Below the pieces are notes generated by a model. That model saw nothing but the letters and a program-made list of their open reading frames with translations. It was not told the origin of the DNA and ran no database searches. A stretch of 64,000 nt of DNA from an uncultured Cohaesibacter sp. (lineage in GTDB: Bacteria > Pseudomonadota > Alphaproteobacteria > Rhizobiales > Cohaesibacteraceae). How positions within the stretch are numbered: the first letter of the stretch is position 1; each line of letters starts with the position of its first letter. Where the stretch lies: NCBI RefSeq assembly GCF_963666525.1, contig NZ_OY762905.1, positions 2,955,501 to 3,019,500 of the forward strand, read 5' to 3'. Positions 54,128 through 62,988 of the stretch are shown piece after piece. Made by a program: the position numbers and the translations under genes.

Positions 54128-54688
54128 ATGTCTTTCCCGTCCCTACCGCACCGTACCTTTTGCATGATCCGTCATGGGCAGACCACTGCCAACCGCGATT
54201 TCATCGTTGCCGGTGAAACCGACGTGCTTCTCTCCGATCTGGGCAGAGAACAGGCAAGCCAACTCGCCAGCCTTGAATGGCCGCACGAAACCGTGCTTTA
54301 CGTCAGCCCCAAGACACGGGCCCAGGATACCTGCCGTCTGGCTTTCCCCGGTCGCAGTTTCGAAATTCATCAGGATCTGCGTGAACGAAACTGGGGTGAG
54401 TTCGAAGGCAAGCTCGTCAGCGAGCTGCCGTCTCGCCACGCCGAACCAAGGGACGGCGAAACGTGGGAGACGCTGGTTGAGCGGGTTCACAACGCAATCA
54501 CCGAATGCTGCGCCAGAACGTCCTCCAGCACGCCCTCGAGACTGCCCGTCTTCGTCTGCCATGCCGGTGTGATCCGTGCCGTCATGGGGCTGGTCGGGAT
54601 CGGTGCGGATGCGCCATCCGCTCCCAATGCCAAGCCGCTGTTTTTCCGCTGGACCGGTGCGGGCCATGAAATGGTCGAGCAGATCTAG
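54128..54688 (+). CDS. Histidine phosphatase superfamily protein
   Basis: 186 residues from the ATG at 54128; 54095 (MSHKSLQEIF) is an alternative. Phosphoglycerate-mutase-like motif MIRHGQTTANRDFIVAGETD with the phospho-accepting His, the conserved Arg in SPKTRAQDTCRL, the catalytic Glu in RERNWGEFEG and second His in FVCHAGVIRAVMG. Substrate unknown; could be a sugar-phosphate or cobalamin-type phosphatase. Confidence 0.85.
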   Translation: MSFPSLPHRTFCMIRHGQTTANRDFIVAGETDVLLSDLGREQASQLASLEWPHETVLYVSPKTRAQDTCRLAFPGRSFEIHQDLRERNWGEFEGKLVSELPSRHAEPRDGETWETLVERVHNAITECCARTSSSTPSRLPVFVCHAGVIRAVMGLVGIGADAPSAPNAKPLFFRWTGAGHEMVEQI

Positions 54689-54700
54689 AGTGTAAAAGGA

Positions 54701-54724
54701 AATGGCAGCCTTCGGGCTGCCATT
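54701..54724. terminator. Hairpin terminator between convergent genes
   Basis: Perfect AATGGCAGCC-TTCG-GGCTGCCATT stem with a UUCG loop; T-rich on the minus strand, so it mainly serves uxuB. Confidence 0.75.
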
Positions 54725-54771
54725 GTCATCTGGTGTCAATCATCAAGGCGCTGGCGATCGCCTCGCGGCTC

Positions 54772-56232
54772 CTAGGCGAGGGACGCAACGGCTGCTTTGA
54801 CGCCCTTTTCCCGGATGGACAGATAGGCCTCGATCAGGGCCGCCTGCAATGGCGTACTCGTCGCCAACTCCTCGGGGAAAACGCCGGATTTCTGCATCAG
54901 GTCGTTGACGATGGCTTCCGCGCTGTCACCGCTGGCGAGCGTCTTGAGCCTGTCGGCGAGCGGATCGCGCACGTCGATCGGCTGGCCAGATAGGTCAATC
55001 CCGCTCACATAGATCATCCAGCCTGCCACCAGCAGCGCAAGCCGCGGGTAGGGCGTGCCGGCCTTGAGGTGATGGGCGATGGATTCCAGCGCCCGCTGCG
55101 GCAGTTTCTGGCTGCCGTCCATGGCAATCTGCCAGGTGCGATGGCGAATGTTGGGGTTGCAGTAGCGCCCGATCAGGGCGTCTGCATAGTCGCCAAGATC
55201 AACTCCTTCCGGAGCCTCCAGGGTTGGGGCCTGTTCCTTGACCATCAGATCGTGTGCTGCCTTCTTGTAGGCTGCGTCGCCCATGGTGTCGGCAATGGTC
55301 TCATAGCCGCCCAGATAGCCAAGATAGGCAAGGAAGGAGTGCGAGCCGTTGAGCATGCGCAGTTTCATGTTCTCATAGGGCAGCACATCCCCGGTGAAGG
55401 TCGCTCCGGCGAGATTCCAGTCCGGGCGGCCCGAGACAAAGTCATCCTCGATGACCCACTGGCGGAATGGCTCGCAGACGATCCCTGCCGGGTCGGCATA
55501 GCCGGCGCAATCGGCCAGAACCTGATGGCTCTCCTCGGTCATGGCAGGTACGATGCGGTCAACCATGGTGGAGGGGAAGCGGGCTTCACGCTCGATCCAT
55601 GCGGCAAGGTCTGCGTCCACGGCGCGGGCAAAGTCCAGCACCGCGCGGCGTGTCATGTGGCCATTGGAGGGAAGGTTGTCGCAGGACAGGATGGTGAAGG
55701 GCTTCTTGCCTTCGGCCTTGCGTCGGGCAAGTCCGGCAACCAGCGTTCCGACAACGGTCCGCGGGGCCTCCGGATTGGCCAGATCGGCCTTGACCATCGG
55801 GTTCTCGAAGTCAAGTCCGCCGTTGGCGGCCAGCGTATAACCCTTTTCCGTCACGGTGATCGAGACCAGCTCGATGGCATCCTCGGAAATGGCCGCGATG
55901 ATGCCCTCAGGTCCCGCATTGGCCATGTGCCGGTGATCGATCACCGAGCCGACGATCCGGGCATCCTGAGCTTCTGCACCGTTTTCCACCACCGTATAGA
56001 GATAGCCACGTTCCGCCAGACCATCGAGCAGGGCGGTTGGCCCCATCAGTTCAATTTCGCGATAGGCCCAGTCGGTCTTGCCCATGCCGATCAGCTGATC
56101 GGTGTAGACGGCCTGATGGGCGCGATGGAAGGCGCCGAAGCCGATATGGCACATGCGCACGGTGAGCTTGTCCCGGTCATAGGCGGGGCGTTTGACGGTA
56201 TCCTTGGCTGCATTGAAAAGGTCTGAGGTCAT
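54772..56232 (-). CDS. uxuB: Fructuronate reductase / mannitol dehydrogenase family
   Basis: 486 residues, typical length. Rossmann start MCHIGFGAFHRAHQAVYTDQ, NENG-like VVENGAEAQ, LSCDNLPSNGHMTRRAVLDF, KLRMLNGSHSFLAYLGYLGG (catalytic Lys-Asn-His segment) and the late PRLALLVAGWM. Family includes mannitol, altronate and fructuronate (mannonate) oxidoreductases; the divergent mannonate dehydratase in this region makes D-fructuronate to D-mannonate with NADH most likely. Last gene of the TRAP operon. Confidence 0.85.
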   Translation of the reverse strand: MTSDLFNAAKDTVKRPAYDRDKLTVRMCHIGFGAFHRAHQAVYTDQLIGMGKTDWAYREIELMGPTALLDGLAERGYLYTVVENGAEAQDARIVGSVIDHRHMANAGPEGIIAAISEDAIELVSITVTEKGYTLAANGGLDFENPMVKADLANPEAPRTVVGTLVAGLARRKAEGKKPFTILSCDNLPSNGHMTRRAVLDFARAVDADLAAWIEREARFPSTMVDRIVPAMTEESHQVLADCAGYADPAGIVCEPFRQWVIEDDFVSGRPDWNLAGATFTGDVLPYENMKLRMLNGSHSFLAYLGYLGGYETIADTMGDAAYKKAAHDLMVKEQAPTLEAPEGVDLGDYADALIGRYCNPNIRHRTWQIAMDGSQKLPQRALESIAHHLKAGTPYPRLALLVAGWMIYVSGIDLSGQPIDVRDPLADRLKTLASGDSAEAIVNDLMQKSGVFPEELATSTPLQAALIEAYLSIREKGVKAAVASLA

Positions 56233-56378
56233 GACACAAACTCTTGTGTTGAAAGGCCCGTCAGGCAGAAAGACTGCAGGGCTGCGGGCTCGAATGAAAG
56301 GCGTAGAAATGAATGGACGGCGGGCCGTCGTGCATGGTCGACACGACAGCCCGTGATTGCAAGGCCGGTAGGGCTATC

Positions 56379-57659
56379 CTAGCCGAAGGCCCAGTTGGGC
56401 AGGAAGAGCACCAGATCCGGAACGAACAGCAAAAGCAGCACCAGACACAGGATGGCCAGCATGAACGGCAGGCTCTCCTTGATGTATTCATCAACCGGTG
56501 TATCCAGCAGGCTGCAGACCGTGAACATGGCCACGCCCACCGGTGGCGTCATCGAGCCAAAGGTGACGATGGTCATCATCAGGATGCCGAAATGAACCGG
56601 ATCCACCCCGGCGCTCTTGATCACTGGCACGAAGATCGGCGCCAGCAGCAGCACCAGAATGGTGCTCTCGAAGAACAGGCCCGAAATCAGCAGGAAGAGC
56701 AGGATGACACCGACGACCAGATGCGGTTCGGACAGGGAGTGGAGCAGGAAGCCTGCGACGCTCTGGGGCACCTGCATGAAGATGATGGCAAAGCCGATCA
56801 TGCCGCTCATCAGGATGATCAGCATGATCATGCCGATGTCGGAAAGGGCGTGGCCAAAGGCCCGCTTGATGGCTTCGAAGGTCATCACACGATGGGCAAA
56901 GCGGCCGATGACAATGGCATAGACCACGGCAAAGGCCCCCACTTCCGAAGGCGTGAAGATACCGCCGCGGATCGAGATGATCAGCAGGACCGGGAACAGC
57001 AGCGCCCATTTGGCATCCCATGCTGCCCGGCCCACTTCACCAAAGGTCGGCTTGGAGGCCGCTTCGATGACATAGTTGCGCCGTTTGGCAATGGCATAGG
57101 CAGCAACCATCAGGAACAGCATCATCAGAAGCCCCGGGACGACCCCGGCCAGAAACAGGCGGCCGATGGATACCTGCCCGACATAGCCATAGAGAATAAG
57201 CCCGATGGACGGGGGGATGGTTGCCGTGATCAGCGAGGAAAGGGCAATGACCGAGGCCGTATAGCCCTTGGAATAGCCGTTCGAGAGCATTTGCGGGCCA
57301 AGAACGCGAGCTTCCATTGCCGCATCGGCCACCGCCGAACCGGACACGCCCCCCATCAGCGTGGACAGAAAGATGGACACCATCGCCAGCCCGCCGGACA
57401 TCCAGCCCAGTGTGACCTTGGAGAAGCGGAACAGGCGGTCGGTGATATCGCTTTCATTCATCAGGTGGCCGGCGAGCACGAAGAAGGGCACCGCCAGCAA
57501 TGGGAAGCTCTGGGAGACGGTGGCGATCTTCTGCACGCCGATGGAAATCGGCATGATGTCCGAAGTCAGGAAGAAGACGAAGCCGGAAATGCCAATGGCA
57601 AAGGCAACCGGGGCGCCCAGTATCATCAGCACGGCGAAAATGATTGCAATCAATGCCAT
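56379..57659 (-). CDS. TRAP transporter large permease (DctM), hexuronate cluster
   Basis: 426 residues, membrane-embedded. DctM landmarks: MGGVSGSAVADAAMEARVLG, ATIPPSIGLILYGYVGQVSI, ILVLLLAPIFVPVIKSAGVD, MTPPVGVAMFTVCSLLDTPV. Three bases from the DctQ stop. Together with DctPQ it probably brings in a hexuronate or its epimer for UxuA/UxuB. Confidence 0.94.
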   Translation of the reverse strand: MALIAIIFAVLMILGAPVAFAIGISGFVFFLTSDIMPISIGVQKIATVSQSFPLLAVPFFVLAGHLMNESDITDRLFRFSKVTLGWMSGGLAMVSIFLSTLMGGVSGSAVADAAMEARVLGPQMLSNGYSKGYTASVIALSSLITATIPPSIGLILYGYVGQVSIGRLFLAGVVPGLLMMLFLMVAAYAIAKRRNYVIEAASKPTFGEVGRAAWDAKWALLFPVLLIISIRGGIFTPSEVGAFAVVYAIVIGRFAHRVMTFEAIKRAFGHALSDIGMIMLIILMSGMIGFAIIFMQVPQSVAGFLLHSLSEPHLVVGVILLFLLISGLFFESTILVLLLAPIFVPVIKSAGVDPVHFGILMMTIVTFGSMTPPVGVAMFTVCSLLDTPVDEYIKESLPFMLAILCLVLLLLFVPDLVLFLPNWAFG

Positions 57660-57662
57660 GGG

Positions 57663-58193
57663 TCAGCCCTCCACGGTTTCGGCTTGGTTGGCTTCCGGTT
57701 CGGAACCGCCGGTGCGTGTGAACACCAGACGCTCCCTCTTGCCGCCGGAGCGCCAGGCCAGGGCCATGTTGGAAAGAATGGAAACGGACAGCAGGATCGA
57801 CCCGACCGGCACCGAAATGGTTACCCATGCATAGGACAGGCCGGAATCGCCGAACACACGCTGCCAGTTGAGCATGGTCAGCTTGTAGCCCTCATAGGCC
57901 AGCACCAGCAGGAAGGCGATGAACAGCAGCGCCAGCGCAGATTCGATGAGACGGCGCGTGGCAAAGGGGAACAGGCGGACCAGAAAGTCGACACCCAGAT
58001 GCACCCGCTCGCGCATGGCGCGGGTCGCGCCCAGAAAACACAGCCAGATGAACAGCATCTGGGCAAGGTCGACCGACCAGATCAGCGGATGGCCGAAGAA
58101 GCGCATCACAGCTGCGATGAAGACCAGAAACGTGATGATCGCCAGCAGGATTGCCCCGACGGCATATTCGATTTTTCCCAGAAAGCCGGGCAT
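57663..58193 (-). CDS. TRAP transporter small permease (DctQ), hexuronate cluster
   Basis: 176 residues, four membrane helices (YAVGAILLAIITFLVFIAAV and WSVDLAQMLFIWLCFLGATR are typical). REERVHLGVDFL-like motif (MRERVHLGVDFLVRL) after helix 2 is the DctQ mark. Co-transcribed with dctM; a 179-bp gap with a hairpin separates it from dctP. Confidence 0.9.
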   Translation of the reverse strand: MPGFLGKIEYAVGAILLAIITFLVFIAAVMRFFGHPLIWSVDLAQMLFIWLCFLGATRAMRERVHLGVDFLVRLFPFATRRLIESALALLFIAFLLVLAYEGYKLTMLNWQRVFGDSGLSYAWVTISVPVGSILLSVSILSNMALAWRSGGKRERLVFTRTGGSEPEANQAETVEG

Positions 58194-58308
58194 GACGGCC
58201 TCGCTAGTTTGCCCATTCCTCCGGTGGGGGACAGTCGAGAAATGGCGCGGATTATCGTTGGAATGCGCAGCCTCACTCCGGTCTCGGATAGGCAGGGAAT
58301 GCGCTTGA

Positions 58309-58362
58309 GACGGTGGCTACGACATCAGGCGGCCGCAGGGAACCCCGGCGACCACCTCCGTC
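58309..58362 (-). other. Imperfect hairpin between TRAP dctP and dctQ
   Basis: GACGGTGG / CCACCTCCGTC with a ~35-base loop. Position matches the hairpin between dctP and dctQ at 40417. Confidence 0.3.
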
Positions 58363-58372
58363 GGTCAGACCA

Positions 58373-59353
58373 TTATTCGGCAGCCATGGCGCGCAGCTTG
58401 TCGCGCAGGTCGCCGTAGCCAAGATCGTCATAGACCTTTGCCGTTGCTTCCCGGAATGGCGTGACGTCGATTTCGCGAACCATGACTCCCTTGTCCTTCA
58501 GCTCTTTTTCGATGCTGGCAAAGGAATCAAGCGTACCATAGGAGGCGATGTCGCCAGCCTTGAGCGCTTCGTCACGGAGAACCTTCTGCAGGTCTGCCGG
58601 CAGGCTGTCATACCACATGGCCGAGGTGACCATGCCGGTGATCAGGTTGATGTGGCCGGTCTTGGTGACATATTTGATCACTTCATCAAGCTTCGCGCCG
58701 ACGATGGCGGGCAGTTGGGCTTCAGCCGCGTCGATCACGTTGGCAGAGAGGGCGGAATAGACCTCGCCCCATGGCATCGGGGTCGGAGTTGCTCCCATGG
58801 CGGCGATGGTGCCGGTCCAGACCGGGGCACCCGGTGTACGCATGCGAACGCCGTTGAGATCGGCAGGAACATTGACTTCCTTGTTGGTTAGCAGATGCCG
58901 TTCGCCCTGCCACCAGTTGAAGGAGAGGATCTGATGGCCCGAAGAGTCATGCAGCTTCTTGACCCATTCCTCGAACAGGTCTGACGTCACCACCTTGCGG
59001 ATGCCTTCGTAACCGGAAGCAAGGAACGGAGCGCCAAGCACGCCGAGTTCCTTCTGGAATACGGCCAGACGGCCGCCATCGACAATCACCGCCACCGGAG
59101 CACCGGCACGAGCCTGCTCCAGCACGTCCTCATCAGGACCCAGCTGCGAGTTCGGGAACAGCTTGACTTCCATGCGGCCGTCCGATGCCTTGGCGACATT
59201 TTCCTGAAAGGCCTCAAGACCCTTGTAGAGCGGGTCCGATGTGGCAAGCGCAGTATTGATGCTCAGGGTATAGTCAGCCGCCATGGCGGCGGTTCCGACG
59301 AAGCTGGCAATCGCGCCAGCCAATAGGGTCTTGCTAAAAGCCGAAAATGACAT
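58373..59353 (-). CDS. TRAP transporter solute-binding protein (DctP family), hexuronate cluster
   Basis: 326 residues, GGGAGGAA ribosome-binding site. Signal peptide (TLLAGAIASFVGTAAMA) then YTLSINTALATSDPLYKGLE, MEVKLFPNSQLGPDEDVLEQ, NGVRMRTPGAPVWTGTIAAM (ligand Arg) and PMPWGEVYSALSANVIDAAE. Lies 29 bp after the GntR gene on the same strand. Substrate presumed a hexuronate from gene context. Confidence 0.92.
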   Translation of the reverse strand: MSFSAFSKTLLAGAIASFVGTAAMAADYTLSINTALATSDPLYKGLEAFQENVAKASDGRMEVKLFPNSQLGPDEDVLEQARAGAPVAVIVDGGRLAVFQKELGVLGAPFLASGYEGIRKVVTSDLFEEWVKKLHDSSGHQILSFNWWQGERHLLTNKEVNVPADLNGVRMRTPGAPVWTGTIAAMGATPTPMPWGEVYSALSANVIDAAEAQLPAIVGAKLDEVIKYVTKTGHINLITGMVTSAMWYDSLPADLQKVLRDEALKAGDIASYGTLDSFASIEKELKDKGVMVREIDVTPFREATAKVYDDLGYGDLRDKLRAMAAE

Positions 59354-59382
59354 CTATTCCTCCCAGTCATTGGCGATGGGGA

Positions 59383-60087
59383 TCAACCGTCCCCGGGTTC
59401 AAACAGTTCAGGTTTTTCTTTGGCAATTTGAGGAAGATCCTTGAGGATCCTCCTCAGATGGGACCGCATGGCAGCCTCCGCTGCTGCGGTATCGTGGGCA
59501 GCAATCGCCGAGACGATGGCACTGTGCTGCTCCAGCAATTTCGCGGTATTGTGATCCACAAGTGAGAGATAGCGGACGCGGTCCATCTGGGCCTTCTGGC
59601 TCTGCACCACAGCCCATGCGCCCGTCTTGCGGGCAGCCTCGGCCAGGGTTTGATGGAACAGTTCGTCCAGCAGGATGAAGGCATCCGGGTCTTCCGTTTC
59701 GACCGCGTTCCTCTGATGCTTGATCTGCCTTGCTAGCTCTCTGTCCACCGCCTCGTCATGCTCCTCGGCAACCAGCCGCACAATGTCGGCCTCGATGGCT
59801 TCGCGCACGAAGCGGGCATCCATCACAGCATTGGGAGAGATCTTTTTCACAAAGCTGCCACGGTTGGGCAGGATGTCGAGCAGGCCTTCGTTGGCCAGCT
59901 TGATGAAGGCTTCCCTCACGGGCTGGCGGGAAACGGCAAAGGCAGAGGCCCATTCGGCCTCCGACATGCGGCTGCCCGGCGTGAGCTGATTGCGAATGAT
60001 CTGTTGGCGCAGGATCGCATGAATCTGCGGCGCCACCGGCAAGCGCAGATCTATTTCCCGTTGCTCCAACCCATCAAGCAGTGACAT
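59383..60087 (-). CDS. GntR-family (FCD) regulator of the hexuronate cluster
   Basis: 234 residues. HTH residues ~20-85 (APQIHAILRQQIIRNQLTPG, AEWASAFAVSRQPVREAFIK), FCD domain after ~95 with DELFHQTLAEAARK and QHSAIVSAIAAHD. Divergent from uxuA and first gene of the TRAP/uxuB operon; probably responds to a hexuronate intermediate. Confidence 0.88.
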   Translation of the reverse strand: MSLLDGLEQREIDLRLPVAPQIHAILRQQIIRNQLTPGSRMSEAEWASAFAVSRQPVREAFIKLANEGLLDILPNRGSFVKKISPNAVMDARFVREAIEADIVRLVAEEHDEAVDRELARQIKHQRNAVETEDPDAFILLDELFHQTLAEAARKTGAWAVVQSQKAQMDRVRYLSLVDHNTAKLLEQHSAIVSAIAAHDTAAAEAAMRSHLRRILKDLPQIAKEKPELFEPGDG

Positions 60088-60107
60088 GTGCTATCCTCCA
60101 ATTGAAA

Positions 60108-60133
60108 ACCACCATACCGGTCTACCACCATAC
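60108..60133. promoter_or_regulatory. Candidate GntR operator between gntR and uxuA
   Basis: Two direct copies of ACCACCATAC (60108-60117, 60124-60133) flank GGTCTACC (60119-60126), the GGTNNACC core typical of FCD-type GntR sites. Confidence 0.5.
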
Positions 60134-60317
60134 TTGTCAACCGGGATTTCCTGTGCTAATGATTAAGTCATCACACGGCGACGTGGCGCAGTTTGGCAAA
60201 GTTTGAAAGTGCGTCCTTGTAGCCGGTTTCGGTCGGCCATGCGCCCCATTTCTCACACCCTTGTGGAGAGGTCCTGTGAAAGACGCGGCGCCAAGAAGAT
60301 AATACGGGAGGCAGCAG

Positions 60318-61517
60318 ATGCGTCAGACATGGCGATGGTTCGGTCCGCAGGATCGGGTGGGAATTGAAGACATGCTGCAAGCCGGGGTGGAAGGGGTCGT
60401 CAGCGCCCTGCATCACATTCCGACGGGCGATGTCTGGAGTCCTGAAGAAATCGCGGCGCGACAAAAGCTTATTGCTCACAAGAAGGACGGCACGCCGTCC
60501 GGTCTCGCCTGGGAAGTCGTCGAAAGCCTGCCGGTCTCCGAAGACATCAAGAAGCAGAAGGGCAACTGGCGCACCCATATCGAGAATTACAAGCAAAGCA
60601 TGCGCAATCTGGCTGCCGCCGGGATCGAGATCATCTGCTACAACTTCATGCCGGTGCTGGACTGGACGCGCACGGACCTGACCTACCGCCTTTCAACCGG
60701 CGCGACCTGCATGCGCTTCGATCTCATCGACTTTGCCGCTTTCGACCTGTTCATCCTTGAGCGCAAGGGCGCCCATGAGGACTTCCCCCAAGCGGTGATC
60801 GAAGAGGCCCGTGAGCGCTTTGCCCGTCTGGATGATGCCGGGCGCGAGCTTCTGGCCGGATCGATCATCTATGGCCTGCCGGGCGACGCCGAAGCGCCTT
60901 CGATGGATCGGGTGCGGGCCAATCTCGCCGAATATGACAATATCTCGCAGGATCAGCTGCGCGCCAATTTCGTTGCTTTCCTTGAAGAAGTGGCTCCCGT
61001 TGCCCAGACCCTCGGTCTGCGCCTCTGCTGCCATCCTGATGATCCGCCCTTCGGCCTGCTCGGTCTGCCGCGGATCATGTCCACGGAAGCGGACTACAAA
61101 TATCTCATGGATGCGGTTGACATCCCTGCCAATGGCATCACCCTGTGCTCGGGCTCGCTGGGCGCCCGCCCGGACAATGATCTGCCCGGCATGATGCAGC
61201 GGCTCGGCGATCGGGTGCATTTCCTGCATCTGCGAAACGTCACGCTGGAAAGCGATACCATCAAGGGGTCCTTCTACGAGTCGGAGCATCTGGGCGGCAA
61301 TGTCGACATGGTCGCGCTGATGCGGGCAGCCCTTGACGAGGAAGCCAAACGCAAGGCGGCCGGTCGCGCAGACTGGTCCATCCCGCTGCGCCCGGATCAT
61401 GGTCTCGACATTCTCGACGACCAGAAGCGCAAGGCGCAGCCGGGCTATCCGGCAATTGGTCGCCTCAAGGGGCTGGCAGAATTGCGCGGCATCATGACCG
61501 CGCTTCAGCACGCCTGA
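60318..61517 (+). CDS. uxuA: D-mannonate dehydratase
   Basis: 399 residues, ACGGGAGG ribosome-binding site. N-terminus MRQTWRWFGPQDRVGIEDML and HHIPTGDVWSPEEI are diagnostic; metal-site and active-site stretches include YNFMPVLDWTRTDL, RLCCHPDDPPFGLLGLPRIM, VHFLHLRNV and IPLRPDHGLDILDD. Converts D-mannonate to 2-keto-3-deoxygluconate in the cytoplasm. Later KDG kinase and aldolase genes are not in the window. Confidence 0.96.
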   Translation: MRQTWRWFGPQDRVGIEDMLQAGVEGVVSALHHIPTGDVWSPEEIAARQKLIAHKKDGTPSGLAWEVVESLPVSEDIKKQKGNWRTHIENYKQSMRNLAAAGIEIICYNFMPVLDWTRTDLTYRLSTGATCMRFDLIDFAAFDLFILERKGAHEDFPQAVIEEARERFARLDDAGRELLAGSIIYGLPGDAEAPSMDRVRANLAEYDNISQDQLRANFVAFLEEVAPVAQTLGLRLCCHPDDPPFGLLGLPRIMSTEADYKYLMDAVDIPANGITLCSGSLGARPDNDLPGMMQRLGDRVHFLHLRNVTLESDTIKGSFYESEHLGGNVDMVALMRAALDEEAKRKAAGRADWSIPLRPDHGLDILDDQKRKAQPGYPAIGRLKGLAELRGIMTALQHA

Positions 61518-61564
61518 CGATTGGCCGGTATCTGGCCCGTAATCTGAAAATGGAAAGCTGACTG

Positions 61565-61593
61565 AGGCCGACCTTGTGTCGGCCTTCTTTTTT
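61565..61593 (+). terminator. Intrinsic terminator of uxuA
   Basis: AGGCCGAC / GTCGGCCT stem, five-base loop, then TCTTTTTT. Confidence 0.88.
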
Positions 61594-61688
61594 GCTCGTC
61601 TGGCCGTCTGCTCCGATTGGGCAGGCCCTGATTGTCCCGTGCCCCGATTGTGATGGGCATGGATGGGAAAACAACGTCTTGCCCTGTT

Positions 61689-61702
61689 GACACCATGGTG
61701 TC
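61689..61702. promoter_or_regulatory. Perfect palindrome upstream of the aldolase gene
   Basis: GACACCATGGTGTC, 14 bp fully symmetric, 62 bp before the start codon. A possible activator or repressor site; a small hairpin GTTGCT / AGCAAC follows at 61714-61734. Confidence 0.45.
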
Positions 61703-61764
61703 CTGTGCGGTCTGTTGCTGGGTAAAAAAGCAACCAGAAAAGCAAGCCAATCAGAAGGAACCAA

Positions 61765-62946
61765 GTGGTGACCCCCGTAGACATGAATGAGCATCTTGTG
61801 CTCGACCATCTCGAAGTCGGATTTGATATTCCGGCCCGCCCCGGCATGAAGGAAGCCGACATCCAGACCCCGTGTCTTGTTCTCGATCTCGATGCCCTTG
61901 AGGGCAACATCCGCAAGATGGGCGATTACATCAAGGCCCATGGCATGCGCCATCGCCTGCATGGCAAGATGCACAAGTCGCTGGATGTGGCCAAGCTTCA
62001 GATGGAGCTGGGCGGCGCCTGTGGCGTCTGTTGCCAGAAGGTCTCCGAGGCAGAGGTCTTCGCCCGAGGTGGCATCACGGATGTGATGGTATCCAACCAG
62101 GTGCGCGACCCGCACAAGATCGAACGTCTCGCCTGTCTGCCAAAGCTTGGGGCGCGGACCATCGTCTGTGTCGACGCACTGGATAATGTGGCGGAGCTGT
62201 CAGAGGCTGCCCGCCGCCATGAAACCGAGATCGAGTGCCTTGTCGAGATCGATTGCGGTGCCAATCGCTGCGGTGTGACCGAGGTTGCCGACGTGCTGGT
62301 GCTGGCGCGTGCCATCGACCAGGCACATGGCCTGCGCTTTGCCGGTCTTCAGGCCTATCAGGGCGCGATGCAGCATCTGCGCAGCTATGACGAGCGCAAG
62401 GCCAAGGTCGACGTGGCGGTAGCAATGGTCAAGGATTGTCTGGCGGCGCTGGAAGAAGCGGGGCTGTCCTGCGATATAGTTGGCGGCGGCGGCACCGGAT
62501 CCTACTATTTTGAATCCACCTCGGGCGTCTACAATGAGCTGCAATGCGGCTCCTATGCCTTCATGGATGCCGACTACGGGCTCAATCTCGATGAACAGGG
62601 TCGGCGCATCGATGATGGCGAATGGCAGAATGCACTGTTCCTGCTGACATCGGTGATGAGCCACGTCAAGGCCGACCGGGCGATTGTCGACGCCGGTCTC
62701 AAGGTGCAGTCGGTCGACAGCGGCCTGCCGGTTGTGCATGGTCGGACGGATGTCTCCTATCTGGAATGTTCCGACGAGCATGGCACCATCGCCGATCCGA
62801 ACGGCGTGCTCCGGATCAACGAGAAGCTGCGCCTCGTTCCCGGCCATTGCGATCCGACCTGCAACATCCACGACTGGTATGTGGGCGTGCGCAATGGCGT
62901 GGTCGAAACCCTCTGGCCGGTGTCGGCCCGCGGCAAGGCCTACTAG
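61765..62946 (+). CDS. DSD1-family PLP enzyme (D-threonine / 3-hydroxyaspartate aldolase-like)
   Basis: 393 residues. GTG codons at 61765 and 61768 and ATG at 61783 could all start it; AAGGAA at 61755 favours a GTG. Alanine-racemase-like N-terminal barrel with PLP lysine in RLHGKMHKSLDVAKL, then VEIDCGANRCGV and GGGGTGSYYFESTSGVYNEL (phosphate-binding glycines), and a C-terminal metal site (ECSDEHG, PGHCDPTCNIHDWY). Family members cleave D-threonine or beta-hydroxyaspartate to glycine plus an aldehyde/glyoxylate, or dehydrate D-serine-type substrates. Exact substrate is open. Confidence 0.85.
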   Translation: MVTPVDMNEHLVLDHLEVGFDIPARPGMKEADIQTPCLVLDLDALEGNIRKMGDYIKAHGMRHRLHGKMHKSLDVAKLQMELGGACGVCCQKVSEAEVFARGGITDVMVSNQVRDPHKIERLACLPKLGARTIVCVDALDNVAELSEAARRHETEIECLVEIDCGANRCGVTEVADVLVLARAIDQAHGLRFAGLQAYQGAMQHLRSYDERKAKVDVAVAMVKDCLAALEEAGLSCDIVGGGGTGSYYFESTSGVYNELQCGSYAFMDADYGLNLDEQGRRIDDGEWQNALFLLTSVMSHVKADRAIVDAGLKVQSVDSGLPVVHGRTDVSYLECSDEHGTIADPNGVLRINEKLRLVPGHCDPTCNIHDWYVGVRNGVVETLWPVSARGKAY

Positions 62947-62988
62947 TCGGCCAGCCTGCGAGCATAGTCAGTCGGTCCGGTTGGTTCC

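Noticed and set aside
56313..58418. 701-codon open frame on the plus strand
   Set aside because: Antisense to TRAP permease genes; His/Gln/Asp-rich shadow translation.
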